A stretch of 7,841 nucleotides of DNA, from contig JAPKGY010000118.1 in NCBI GenBank assembly GCA_026647385.1, forward strand, positions 1 through 7,841. Reading direction: 5' to 3'. Within the stretch, counting starts at the first letter, position 1. The number at the start of each line of letters is the position of its first letter. Position numbers and translations under genes: made by a program. Under the pieces are notes generated by a model. That model saw nothing but the letters and a program-made list of their open reading frames with translations. It was not told the origin of the DNA and searched no databases. Shown here piece after piece: positions 1 to 6,500 of this stretch. The DNA is from Phycisphaerae bacterium. GTDB lineage: Bacteria > Planctomycetota > Phycisphaerae > UBA1845 > PWPN01.

Positions 1-503
1 CGTTCATCATCCGCTGGCCGGAGGGCCTGGGACGGACCGGACGCAATCTGTCCGCTCCGATCGGAACGCCGGACATCATGCCCACCCTGCTGGGGTTGTG
101 CGGCATCCCCGTGCCGCCGACGGTGCAGGGCGAGGATCGTTCCGCATGGCTGCGGGGTCGCGAGCCGGACGCGGATCGCGACGCCCTGATCTGCTGCGTC
201 ACGCCGTTCGGCGAGTGGGCCCGCAAGCACGGCGGACGCGAGTATCGCGGCCTGCGCACCAGGCGTTACACCTACGTCCGCGCGCTGGATGGCCCGTGGC
301 TGCTGTACGACAATCAAGAGGACCCTTACCAGCGGAAGAATCTGGTCGGCCAGGAGCAATACGCCGCCATTGCGGCCGACCTGGAATCGCGATTGCAGGC
401 GGAGCTGAAGCGACAACGGGACGAGTTCCTGCCCGGCGCGGAGTACATCCGGAAGTGGGGCTACGCGACGGACAAGAACGGAACGGTTCCTTATCGACCG
501 TGA
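1..503 (+). CDS. Sulfatase, C-terminal part (5' end outside the window)
   Basis: The frame is open from position 3 to the TGA at 501-503, giving about 166 residues, so only the C-terminal third of a typical 450-500 residue type I sulfatase is present. Recognisable family features are the stretch GTPDIMPTLLGLCGIPVPP, equivalent to the conserved 'D(L/I)MPTLL...G' segment late in the sulfatase fold. After it come a YRGLRTRRYTYVR strand, LLYDNQEDPYQRKNL (the usual 'LYDLxxDPxExxNL' C-terminal motif), and a final DEFLPGAEYIRKWGY segment. The catalytic Cys/Ser and most metal ligands would lie upstream, so substrate class cannot be judged. Sulfatases of this family hydrolyse sulfate esters on glycans or aryl compounds, usually outside the cytoplasm. 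It ends 41 bp before another sulfatase on the same strand, which suggests one operon. The family call is firm; the substrate is unknown. Confidence 0.9.
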   Translation, partial: FIIRWPEGLGRTGRNLSAPIGTPDIMPTLLGLCGIPVPPTVQGEDRSAWLRGREPDADRDALICCVTPFGEWARKHGGREYRGLRTRRYTYVRALDGPWLLYDNQEDPYQRKNLVGQEQYAAIAADLESRLQAELKRQRDEFLPGAEYIRKWGYATDKNGTVPYRP

Positions 504-531
504 CAGTCATCTGCGCTCAGCATTCCCGCGG

Positions 532-539
532 GGAGGAGG
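532..539 (+). promoter_or_regulatory. Ribosome binding site of the SGSH-like sulfatase
   Basis: A purine-rich GGAGGAGG lies five bases before the ATG at 545. It fixes the start of the second sulfatase. The same frame is open further upstream, but that upstream part overlaps the first sulfatase out of frame and reads as low-complexity Arg/Ala-rich sequence. Confidence 0.75.
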
Positions 540-544
540 GATTC

Positions 545-1960
545 ATGTCGGGGCGGCGATACGTTGTCGGCCTGTGTCTGCTGTTGCCGTCGGTGCTGAT
601 GGCGGCGGACGACCATCGGCCGAGCATCCTGCTCATCACCGGCGACGACCTGGGGCATCAACTCGGCTGTTACGGCGACCGGGTGGCCACCACGCCGCAT
701 ATGGATCGGCTGGGCCGGGAGGGGCTGCGCTTTACGCAGGCGTACGTGACCCAGTCATCGTGCAGTTCGTCTCGCAGCAGCATCCTGACGGGGCTCTATC
801 CGCACCAGAACGGGCAGATCGGCCTGGCCCATCTGGGCTACCGCATGAAGAGCGATACGTGGCCGACGTTGCCCGGGCAACTCGCCAAGGCCGGCTACCG
901 CACGGGTGTGATCGGCAAGGTGCACGTGGGGCCGGATCGGGCTATCCGCTTTGACTTTCGCAGAAACGACATCGGGCAAACCCGCGAGATCCCGCAGGTC
1001 GAGAGAAATCTTGCCGAGTTCCTGGCGACGGTGAAGGATCGCCCGTTCTTCCTGATGCTCAACCTGTTCGACCCGCACGGGCCCTTCCTTCGCGACGTGC
1101 AGGGCAGCCCGAAGGTGAAGGTGGAGCCCGGGCAGGTCACGCGCTTCCCCTTCCTGAAGGCCGACCCTGCCGACGCCAAGGAGCGGATCGCGGATTTCTA
1201 CACGTGCGTCAATCGAATGGACGAGATCATCGGTGCGGTCATGAACCTTCTGGAAAGCAGAGGCGCGGCGTCCAACCTGCTGGTCGTCCTGGTGGGGGAC
1301 AACGGCCCGCCGTTTCCCGGCGCGAAATGCTCGATTTATGAGGCCGGCCTGCGCGTGCCGTGCATCGTCTGGTATCCGGGGCGCGTCCCGCGGGGTAAGA
1401 CGTCCGACGCGCTGGTCTGCCTGGTGGACCTGATGCCAACGCTGCTCGAAGCCGCCCAGGCCGAGATCCCCGCCGGGCTGGCGGGTCGATCGCTCTGGCC
1501 GGTGTTGCGAGGCGAGGATGCGGGCTGGCGCCAGACCCTCGCGGCTGAATACACCTCGCACGAGCCGGACATGTACTTTCCGCAACGGTCCATCCGCGAC
1601 GGTCGCTACAAACTCATCGTCAGCCTGATGCACGATGCTACGGTCTCGAAGAAACGCGAGTACGACGGCGCGCCGCTCGCTCGATTGTTCCCGCGCTATG
1701 CCAATACCCCGCCCGTCGAACTGTACGATCTGAAAGAAGACCCCTGGGAGACCCGAAACCTCGCCGGCAGCCTGCAGCATCAGGAGATCCTGAAAAGCCT
1801 GACCGCGGAGCTTCACGCCTGGCGCAAAGCCACTCAGGACCCGCTGCTCGAGCCAGCCGAGTTCGAGAAGCTCACCGCCTGGCAGATCCCCTTCAGCCAG
1901 GCCTACGCAAAGCGGAAGACAACCTCAACGCAACCCGGCCGCGAGGGACCGAAGAATTGA
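545..1960 (+). CDS. Secreted sulfatase, N-sulfoglucosamine sulfohydrolase (SGSH)-like
   Basis: This 471-residue protein begins at an ATG with a strong Shine-Dalgarno. Residues 1-20 form a signal peptide (Arg-Arg, then a Leu-rich core ending VLMA before ADDH), so it probably acts in the periplasm or outside the cell. Type I sulfatase features are the metal-binding GDD at 33-35, the active-site motif C73-S-S-S-R77 followed by SSILTG, GK-VHVGP with K125 and H127, DPHG with H178, and GDNG with D252/N253. The C-terminal VELYDLKEDPWETRNL motif is at 391-406. The run CSSSRSSILTGLYPHQNG, the GVIGKVHVGP block, DRPFFL and a late 'HAWRKATQDP' segment resemble human heparan N-sulfatase (SGSH), as recalled rather than aligned. 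Hydrolysis of N-linked sulfate from glucosamine is therefore a reasonable but unproven role. The third motif position is Ser instead of the usual Pro/Ala, so formylglycine formation deserves a check. It probably shares an operon with the upstream sulfatase. Confidence 0.93.
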   Translation: MSGRRYVVGLCLLLPSVLMAADDHRPSILLITGDDLGHQLGCYGDRVATTPHMDRLGREGLRFTQAYVTQSSCSSSRSSILTGLYPHQNGQIGLAHLGYRMKSDTWPTLPGQLAKAGYRTGVIGKVHVGPDRAIRFDFRRNDIGQTREIPQVERNLAEFLATVKDRPFFLMLNLFDPHGPFLRDVQGSPKVKVEPGQVTRFPFLKADPADAKERIADFYTCVNRMDEIIGAVMNLLESRGAASNLLVVLVGDNGPPFPGAKCSIYEAGLRVPCIVWYPGRVPRGKTSDALVCLVDLMPTLLEAAQAEIPAGLAGRSLWPVLRGEDAGWRQTLAAEYTSHEPDMYFPQRSIRDGRYKLIVSLMHDATVSKKREYDGAPLARLFPRYANTPPVELYDLKEDPWETRNLAGSLQHQEILKSLTAELHAWRKATQDPLLEPAEFEKLTAWQIPFSQAYAKRKTTSTQPGREGPKN

Positions 1961-2249
1961 CCGAAAACGCGATCCAGCCGAGGTGTGGAACCTGAGACAA
2001 CCGTCTGCGTCCTCCATGTCGATGTCCGTCCCCGTTGTCAACGCCTGAGGAGTGCAAGGAATGACAGGCCCCATCGACCTCGATCAATGAGGAGAAAAAA
2101 GAAAGAGCGTGCTTTTCGATCCGGAGACTCGGAGCCGAAGACGCGTGGGACACACGCCCCCGTTGCGGGTACCGCTGATTGCTTCGAGGATCGGCCAAGC
2201 CCGGCGCGGATCGCTGGCGGGTTGGTGCGGATGGGTTTACACTACGGCT
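1961..2249. other. Intergenic region, no supported gene
   Basis: This is the gap between the SGSH-like sulfatase and the preferred start of the UvrC-like gene. Open frames cross it on both strands, but their translations are Arg/Pro-rich and resemble no family I recognise. The possible mini-ORF ATGACAGGCCCC... at 2060-2089 encodes only nine residues and is not supported. No clear hairpin with a T-run follows the sulfatase stop. Confidence 0.5.
2238..2243 (+). promoter_or_regulatory. Possible -10 element (TACACT) for a leaderless start
   Basis: TACACT ends six bases before the GTG at 2250, the spacing expected if transcription begins at or next to the start codon. No convincing -35 hexamer at 16-18 bp and no Shine-Dalgarno were seen, which fits a leaderless message but is weak evidence. 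Confidence 0.3.
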
Positions 2250-3758
2250 GTGGGACTGGACGAACTCTTCGAGAATGCGGCGGCGTTTCCATTCCCTGAG
2301 GGAGTGCCTGAGAAACCCTGCGAGAGGGGGACAGTCCCCATTTCGCAGGAAGCCTCCGACGAACCGGACCAACAGGATAACCACACTCCGTTCTTGCCCC
2401 GGCGAAATGCGGACAGTCCCCGGGCTTCTCGCTCAGCCTCTCGAGAACAGCCGGGCACCGCAGCCGCGGAAAACCTGTCGCCTCCCGATGCACCGGCGCA
2501 GACCGCTCCCCACATCCCAACCGACGCCGGCACCGCGAAACCACCCTCCCCGCGCGATCCGCTGCCGGGGGTCGGGGGGGTGTACCTGCTGACGGACGCG
2601 GAGGATCGGATCATTCAGTTGGCGTCGGCCGGCAATCTGCGGCGGGCGCTGCAGGTCCGGTTGGCGCCGCCGACTGAGGGCGAAGCGCAGCCCGCGGGCG
2701 TGCCCACGCGAAAACGCGCCGACCTGCGCCAGATCGTCCGGAAGATCCGCTGGCGGACGGCTCACTCCGCTTTCGAAATCAGCTACGAATACTGGCGGCT
2801 CGCCCGGGCGCTGCTGCCGGACGGTTACCTGAAGCAGGTTGCGTTCGGACCGGCCTGGTTCGCACACGTCGACCCGACGGCGGAGATTCCACGGTTCGTG
2901 GTCGGCAAGGTGCTGCGGAGCCCGCCGGGCATCGACCTCGGACCGTTTTTCACCAACGCCGATGCGACGCGATTCGTGCAGGTGCTCGAGGACGGCTTCG
3001 ACCTCTGCCGGTACCACCACATTCTCGAACAGGCACCCCGGGGCACAGCCTGCGCGTACTTCGACATGGGCAAGTGCCCGGCTCCGTGCGACGGATCGAT
3101 CCCGATGACGCGGTACCGCGAGATGATCGCCGACGCGCTCGCCTTCGCCGCGGGCGAGCGCAAGCCGACCTACGAACGATGCGAGGCGGGCATGCGCGAG
3201 GCCGCCGCCCGCCAGGCCTACGAGCATGCCGGCAAGCTCAAGCAGCGACTCGAACGGCTCCGCGAGATCGAGCACAAGTCGTTCGCACAGGCTGCCCCGA
3301 TCGAGCGGTTCAACTATCTCATCGTGCAGCGCGGCGGCGGCAGAACGCGGGTCAGGCCGTTCTTCGTCCGCGGCGGCGCGATCGCACCGGGCGAAGCGGT
3401 CAGTCTGAAGCAGCTCGAGACGGTTGCGGGCCGGTGGATCGAGGCCACACGGGCGGCGTCCGGCGGCACAGGTCGTTTGTCGGACCAAGCCTACGGGCCA
3501 ACAAGCTGGTCCATGCCACCGGGTGCGGCGAATACCGGCCAGGTTCGAGAATCAGCCGGTCATCCGCTCGCCGCACCCCTTTCGTTCGACCGCCAGGCCT
3601 TGTCGGAACAGATCTGGCTGGTGTCGCACTTTCTCGGCAAGAAGGAGCCGCCCGGGCTGTTCGTTCGCGCGGATCGGTTGCCGCCGGCCGACGAACTGCC
3701 CCGCATGATCCGCGAACGATTTCGCAAACCGGAGCCCGCCCCGCCGGAGCAATGCTGA
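2250..3758 (+). CDS. UvrC-like protein: degenerate GIY-YIG, four-Cys cluster region and UVR domain
   Basis: From GTG 2250 this gives 502 residues. The frame is open from 2109, and the start is uncertain because no ATG occurs before the conserved core. Residues 1-20 (GLDELFENAAAFPFPEG) look protein-like. Residues 21-105 are Pro/Ser/Ala-rich and include an inverted repeat pair. Residues 106-190 match a UvrC-type GIY-YIG fold (GVGGVYLLTD, then ASAGNLRRAL). However, the usual 'YVGKAKNLRKR' block reads IIQLASAGNLRRAL, losing the Tyr, Gly-Lys and the catalytic Arg. C253, C268, C276 and C280 (x14, x7, x3) reproduce the UvrC iron-sulfur cysteine pattern (x11, x7, x3 in E. coli). Residues 286-343 include a helical UVR-like stretch (YERCEAGMREAAARQAYEHA) that in UvrC contacts UvrB. 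Residues 350-502 show neither the RNase H-like endonuclease nor HhH repeats. A UvrB-partner or regulatory role is possible, but incision activity is doubtful. Confidence 0.82.
   Translation: MGLDELFENAAAFPFPEGVPEKPCERGTVPISQEASDEPDQQDNHTPFLPRRNADSPRASRSASREQPGTAAAENLSPPDAPAQTAPHIPTDAGTAKPPSPRDPLPGVGGVYLLTDAEDRIIQLASAGNLRRALQVRLAPPTEGEAQPAGVPTRKRADLRQIVRKIRWRTAHSAFEISYEYWRLARALLPDGYLKQVAFGPAWFAHVDPTAEIPRFVVGKVLRSPPGIDLGPFFTNADATRFVQVLEDGFDLCRYHHILEQAPRGTACAYFDMGKCPAPCDGSIPMTRYREMIADALAFAAGERKPTYERCEAGMREAAARQAYEHAGKLKQRLERLREIEHKSFAQAAPIERFNYLIVQRGGGRTRVRPFFVRGGAIAPGEAVSLKQLETVAGRWIEATRAASGGTGRLSDQAYGPTSWSMPPGAANTGQVRESAGHPLAAPLSFDRQALSEQIWLVSHFLGKKEPPGLFVRADRLPPADELPRMIRERFRKPEPAPPEQC
2327..2421. 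repeat. REP-like inverted repeat pair 1 (inside the UvrC-like open frame)
   Basis: The arm GGGGACAGTCCCCATTTCGC at 2327-2346 and the arm GCGAAATGCGGACAGTCCCC at 2402-2421 are reverse complements at 18 of 20 positions, separated by 55 bp. Each arm also carries the near-palindrome GGGGACAGTCCCC or its variant. The same core recurs as inverted pairs in two other intergenic regions of this window. It lies between the plausible N-terminus at 2250 and the recognisable UvrC-like core from about 2562, and translates to low-complexity sequence. Either the element was inserted in frame, or the gene really starts downstream of it. Confidence 0.75.
3482..3578. repeat. Two adjacent hairpin-forming inverted repeats inside the UvrC-like gene
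   Basis: The first hairpin pairs GGACCAAGC (3482-3490) with GCTGGTCC (3505-3512), with one bulged base. The second has a perfect 11-bp stem, GGGTGCGGCGA (3521-3531) with TCGCCGCACCC (3568-3578), and an inner stem ACCGGC (3534-3539) with GCCGGT (3555-3560). The encoded residues, about 409-443, are Gly/Pro/Ser-rich and interrupt an otherwise ordinary helical C-terminal region. This looks like a palindromic repeat inserted in frame without breaking the gene. Confidence 0.6.
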
Positions 3759-3793
3759 TCAGGGCGTAACTCGCCAGCCGCGCGCCAATCCGC

Positions 3794-3913
3794 GGGCACA
3801 ATGGGGACAGGCACCGCCTCAAAACGATACGCCCGGCGACAGGAATTGCCTGAAACAAAGAACGTCCCGTGGCCGGAGATCCCACACGGACGGAGCCAGT
3901 CCCCATTTTGCCC
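3794..3913. repeat. REP-like inverted repeat pair 2 (between convergent genes)
   Basis: GGGCACAATGGGGACAGGC at 3794-3812 and GCCAGTCCCCATTTTGCCC at 3895-3913 are reverse complements at 17 of 19 positions, with 82 bp between them. The core AATGGGGAC(A/T)GGC is the one seen in pairs 1 and 3. A position between two convergent 3' ends is typical for REP/BIME-type elements. Confidence 0.8.
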
Positions 3914-4023
3914 ACCCACGCGTGCTCTGCGTGAGCGGTCGGCGAGTCACGCCCTGCTGATTAACCGTGCCGGATGCGGTCGTTTCGCGACCTGGCCCCG
4001 CGCCGCCGCTTGGGGCTCGGATC

Positions 4024-4079
4024 ACGCGTCAGCGACACCAGTGAGACTCGACTGGAACCCGCGTAAGAAGGGCCTTTTT
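4024..4079 (+). terminator. Weak candidate terminator or structured element
   Basis: Nested short stems (5 bp outer, 5 bp inner with an 8-base loop) are followed six bases later by GGGCCTTTTT. The stems are short and interrupted, and the element is about 265 bp after the UvrC-like stop codon, so a role as its terminator is only a possibility. Confidence 0.2.
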
Positions 4080-4212
4080 GTGCGTCTCCGGCGTTTTTGC
4101 GCAGCCCAACGGCTTTTCCGCGTCCGCGGGAGTCTTTGATAGCCGTCAGAAGACCCAACAGGCACAAGAAAGACAGGCTGAGCGATGGGACTCGCCAGGG
4201 ATGACCTTACTC

Positions 4213-5412
4213 CTAAAAACTCTGCGCGGAGGTCATCGGCCCCGCCTTCGAGCGCCGCTCCAGCCGGGCGTGGATGAACGCCTGGGTGGCGATGGCTGCG
4301 AGCACGACTGCGCCGGCGGCGAGGTACGGCGCGGGCAGTGCGATCTCCCTGGCCAGCAAGCCGCCGGCGAACGCACCGATGATGGACATAAGCCCGACGA
4401 CGGCTTCGTTGATCGCGATATAGCCGGCTGCCCGCTCCGGATGGACCAGCGAGTGGAACACGAAGTAGAAGAAGAACGACCCGGAATAGATGCCGAACAA
4501 GACCGCGGCCACGAGGAAGCCCGTCGTGGTTCGCGAGGTGGCGAAGATCGCCAGGGCGGCTGTCCCGCACAGGCCGAAGCCGATCATCGGCAACGGGCGG
4601 TACATCCACCATCGCCCCGCGCCCAGCGCCAAACCGACCAGCGCCTGCACCGCACTGAGCAGGCCGAGCACGAGCCCCTGTTCGAACTTCGGGATCGTGC
4701 AGTCCTGGCCCGTGGTGGGGAAGACGCTGCGGATGACGGCGATGGCGATGCAGCCGACCCCGCCGAAGACCCAGCTCATCCACGCGAGGTCGGGCCTGGC
4801 AGCGTATTCGTTCGGGATGAGGGGCGATTGGTCGGGGATCTCGAGTTCGGACTTTGAGTGCTGGCGGTGAAGGCGCCGGTGTATGGCGAACAGGGCGACG
4901 GCCACGACCGCGCAGGTGGCGGCGTTGAGCAGGTGGTATCCGCTCCAGCCGAGCGGCTCCCACAACCAGCCGGCCAGGAACGGCCCGATCGCGAAACCGG
5001 AACTCCACGAACACGTGTAGAGCCCCACGCTGACCGTGATCACGCGTCGCTTGCGTTCGCCGACGGCCTTCATGAACACCTGGAAGGGCGTGAAGAAACC
5101 AGCCATGGTCACGCCCATGCAGGAGACGAACACGTACATGAGTCGCAAATCGCGGACGCCGGCCAGCAGGAGCGACAGCACGGCCGTCAGGCCGCACGCG
5201 GCCACCAGCAGGCAGGCGGCGTTGCGTTTGGTCACGACGCGCCCGATCCCCAGGGCACTGAACATGTAGACGATCGACCACGCGGTGATCAGGTTCGACA
5301 CCTGCGAGGGCGTCGCCCCCTGCTGGGCAGCCCAGACCGTGGTCATGAACAGAACGCTCGCCAGCACCGTATCCATGACGGCGGGGAATACGTATATCAG
5401 GATCGCACTCAT
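4213..5412 (-). CDS. MFS family transporter
   Basis: This 399-residue integral membrane protein runs from the ATG at 5412 to the TAG at 4213-4215. About twelve hydrophobic segments are visible, six up to about residue 176 (for example FPAVMDTVLASVLFMTTVWAA and ACLLVAACGLTAVLSLLLAGV) and six from about 213 to 380. They are separated by a charged cytoplasmic loop (AIHRRLHRQHSKSELEIPDQ), the 6+6 layout of the major facilitator superfamily. A basic 'GERKRR' loop follows TM4. No motif identifies the substrate; sugar or glycan-fragment transport would fit the neighbourhood but is inference. It starts 160 bp downstream of the isomerase/epimerase gene on the same strand. A TTGACG at 5456-5461 (minus strand) could belong to its own promoter, though no good -10 pairs with it. 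No Shine-Dalgarno precedes the ATG, so the exact start is moderately certain. Confidence 0.87.
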   Translation of the reverse strand: MSAILIYVFPAVMDTVLASVLFMTTVWAAQQGATPSQVSNLITAWSIVYMFSALGIGRVVTKRNAACLLVAACGLTAVLSLLLAGVRDLRLMYVFVSCMGVTMAGFFTPFQVFMKAVGERKRRVITVSVGLYTCSWSSGFAIGPFLAGWLWEPLGWSGYHLLNAATCAVVAVALFAIHRRLHRQHSKSELEIPDQSPLIPNEYAARPDLAWMSWVFGGVGCIAIAVIRSVFPTTGQDCTIPKFEQGLVLGLLSAVQALVGLALGAGRWWMYRPLPMIGFGLCGTAALAIFATSRTTTGFLVAAVLFGIYSGSFFFYFVFHSLVHPERAAGYIAINEAVVGLMSIIGAFAGGLLAREIALPAPYLAAGAVVLAAIATQAFIHARLERRSKAGPMTSAQSF

Positions 5413-5514
5413 GCTCGGATCGCCATCGGGGGCCAGGAAAAAGACAAGAAGATAACGTCAAGGCAGCCGCGACACAAAGGAAGAAGATTCAGACGGCGTT
5501 CGGCGGATCGCCGA

Positions 5515-5561
5515 CAGGGCAGGCAATGAGTTGCGCGGCACGCGTGGCATGAGCTGCCCTG
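5515..5561 (-). other. Inverted repeat downstream of the isomerase/epimerase gene
   Basis: CAGGGCAG (5515-5522) and CTGCCCTG (5554-5561) are perfect 8-bp inverted arms around a 31-base loop containing the palindrome CACGCGTG. The nearer arm starts 11 bases after the stop codon of the minus-strand gene ending at 5573. No U-tract follows, so it may be a transcript 3'-end structure rather than an intrinsic terminator. Confidence 0.35.
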
Positions 5562-5572
5562 CAAACCCGAGT

Positions 5573-6460
5573 TCACTCCGTCGCCTCAAACAGCTTGCGC
5601 ACATAGGCGATGTTGGTGCGCGTATCCGCCACGATGTCGGCGGGGCTGGACGTCTCGAGCACGATCCAGCCGGGATAGCGAATCTCCCGGAGCGTACGGG
5701 CCACCGCAGGCCAATCGACGGCCTTGCTCGCGCCGAGCAGCGGCGTTCGCTCCTTGAAGTGGACCTGGCAGATGCGGTCCGCGCCGAGCAGCTTGATCTC
5801 CTTGAGGACGTCGTGCTGGCGGGTCACGCCGGAGTTGAATACGTCGTAGTAGACCTGGACCGCCTTGGATTTGACCGCGTCGATGATCTTCAGATGATCC
5901 TCGGCGGACAGATAGCTCTCGATCCCGAGGATGACGCCGGCCTTCTCCGCCCGCGGGGCCAGCTCGGCCAGCGCGTCGATCACCCGCTGCATGTCGATCG
6001 CGTTTTCCGCGCGAAGCTCGCCTTTGCCGAAGAACGCCAGCAGAATACATCGCGCCCCCAGCTGGCGGGCCACGTCAATCGTATCCGCCACCCAGAGGGC
6101 GGCCCGCGGCTCGGACATCAGCGGCACGTGATTGAGCAGCCCCATCGCCACGGAGGGAATTAACATCCTTGTCTTCTTGGCGGCTTCCAAGTACTGCTTT
6201 TGCACTTCGGGCCGGCGCAGCCAAAGGCCGTTGTCCGGCTCCCCGATGCTCACTTCGACGCCGTCCAGGCCCATTTCGACCGCCAGATCGAACGCGCCCG
6301 GGTCGAGCTTCTTCATCGACCAGTCGCACATGCCGATCTTCAGCGCCGTCCGGTCCGAGGCCGCTCGAGACGCCTGCTCCGCCCGCAGCCACGGACCGAG
6401 CGCCGCGCCCGCCATGGCCGCCCCTGCCCCGATCAGACAATCGCGTCGCGTGAGTTCCAT
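5573..6460 (-). CDS. Tat-exported sugar phosphate isomerase/epimerase-like TIM-barrel protein
   Basis: This 295-residue protein is read from the ATG at 6460. That start is chosen because AAGGTGGG lies six bases upstream and because it places a twin-arginine signal at the very N-terminus: LTRRDCLIGAGAAMAGAALG, residues 3-22, then mature sequence from about residue 28. An ATG 13 codons upstream is less likely. The mature part matches the xylose isomerase-like/AP endonuclease 2 TIM-barrel family: KIGMCDWSM at the first strand, GLDGVEVSIGEP, ILGIES with E181, YYDVFN with D206, QVHFKE with H234, and VLETS with E269. These four residues are in the positions used by the family for a divalent metal. 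Such proteins isomerise or epimerise sugars or inositols. Export by Tat suggests a folded, metal-loaded periplasmic enzyme. The exact substrate cannot be read from the sequence. Confidence 0.9.
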   Translation of the reverse strand: MELTRRDCLIGAGAAMAGAALGPWLRAEQASRAASDRTALKIGMCDWSMKKLDPGAFDLAVEMGLDGVEVSIGEPDNGLWLRRPEVQKQYLEAAKKTRMLIPSVAMGLLNHVPLMSEPRAALWVADTIDVARQLGARCILLAFFGKGELRAENAIDMQRVIDALAELAPRAEKAGVILGIESYLSAEDHLKIIDAVKSKAVQVYYDVFNSGVTRQHDVLKEIKLLGADRICQVHFKERTPLLGASKAVDWPAVARTLREIRYPGWIVLETSSPADIVADTRTNIAYVRKLFEATE

Positions 6461-6466
6461 CCGTCG

Positions 6467-6474
6467 CCCACCTT
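6467..6474 (-). promoter_or_regulatory. Ribosome binding site of the isomerase/epimerase gene
   Basis: Read on the minus strand, AAGGTGGG lies six bases before the ATG at 6460 and decides between that start and the ATG 13 codons upstream. Confidence 0.55.
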
Positions 6475-6500
6475 CCCGGCCCATGCCGTAACATGTCACC

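Larger units (their letters stand above)
3759..4212. other. Convergent intergenic region with repeats, no supported gene
   Basis: This 454-bp gap separates the 3' ends of the UvrC-like gene (+) and the MFS gene (-). It holds REP-like pair 2 at 3794-3913. It also holds CGCCGCCGCTTGGGGCTCGG at 4001-4020, which resembles a motif I recall as dispersed in planctomycete intergenic DNA (not verified). A possible two-part stem follows: ACGCG 4024-4028 with CGCGT 4060-4064, enclosing CCAGT 4038-4042 with ACTGG 4051-4055, and then GGGCCTTTTT at 4070-4079. Open frames here on the plus strand translate to compositionally odd sequence and are not called. Confidence 0.6.

Noticed and set aside
755..1816. 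353-residue minus-strand open frame opposite the SGSH-like sulfatase
   Set aside because: It is antisense to a gene with clear catalytic motifs and is Arg/Val/Asp-rich, as expected of a high-GC shadow frame.
2086..2299. 70-codon plus-strand frame beginning ATGAGGAGAAAAAAG
   Set aside because: It overlaps the preferred UvrC-like start, has no convincing ribosome binding site and reads as repeat-like, compositionally odd sequence.
2574..2580. Run of seven G at the start of the GIY-YIG-like core, considered as a phase-variation tract
   Set aside because: It is short for slip-strand control, encodes a normal Gly-Gly in frame, and in a high-GC genome such runs are expected.
2433..3488. 351-residue minus-strand open frame opposite the UvrC-like gene
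   Set aside because: It is antisense to the UvrC-like frame, whose cysteine spacing and UVR-like helix mark it as the real gene.
3541..3550. GGTTCGAGA, similar to a tRNA T-loop
   Set aside because: It lies within the loop of a hairpin in the UvrC-like gene, and no acceptor, D or anticodon arms could be built around it.
4022..5461. 479-residue minus-strand open frame overlapping the MFS gene
   Set aside because: It is an out-of-frame shadow rich in Arg/His/Gly with no hydrophobic segments; the 399-residue frame has about 12 membrane segments.
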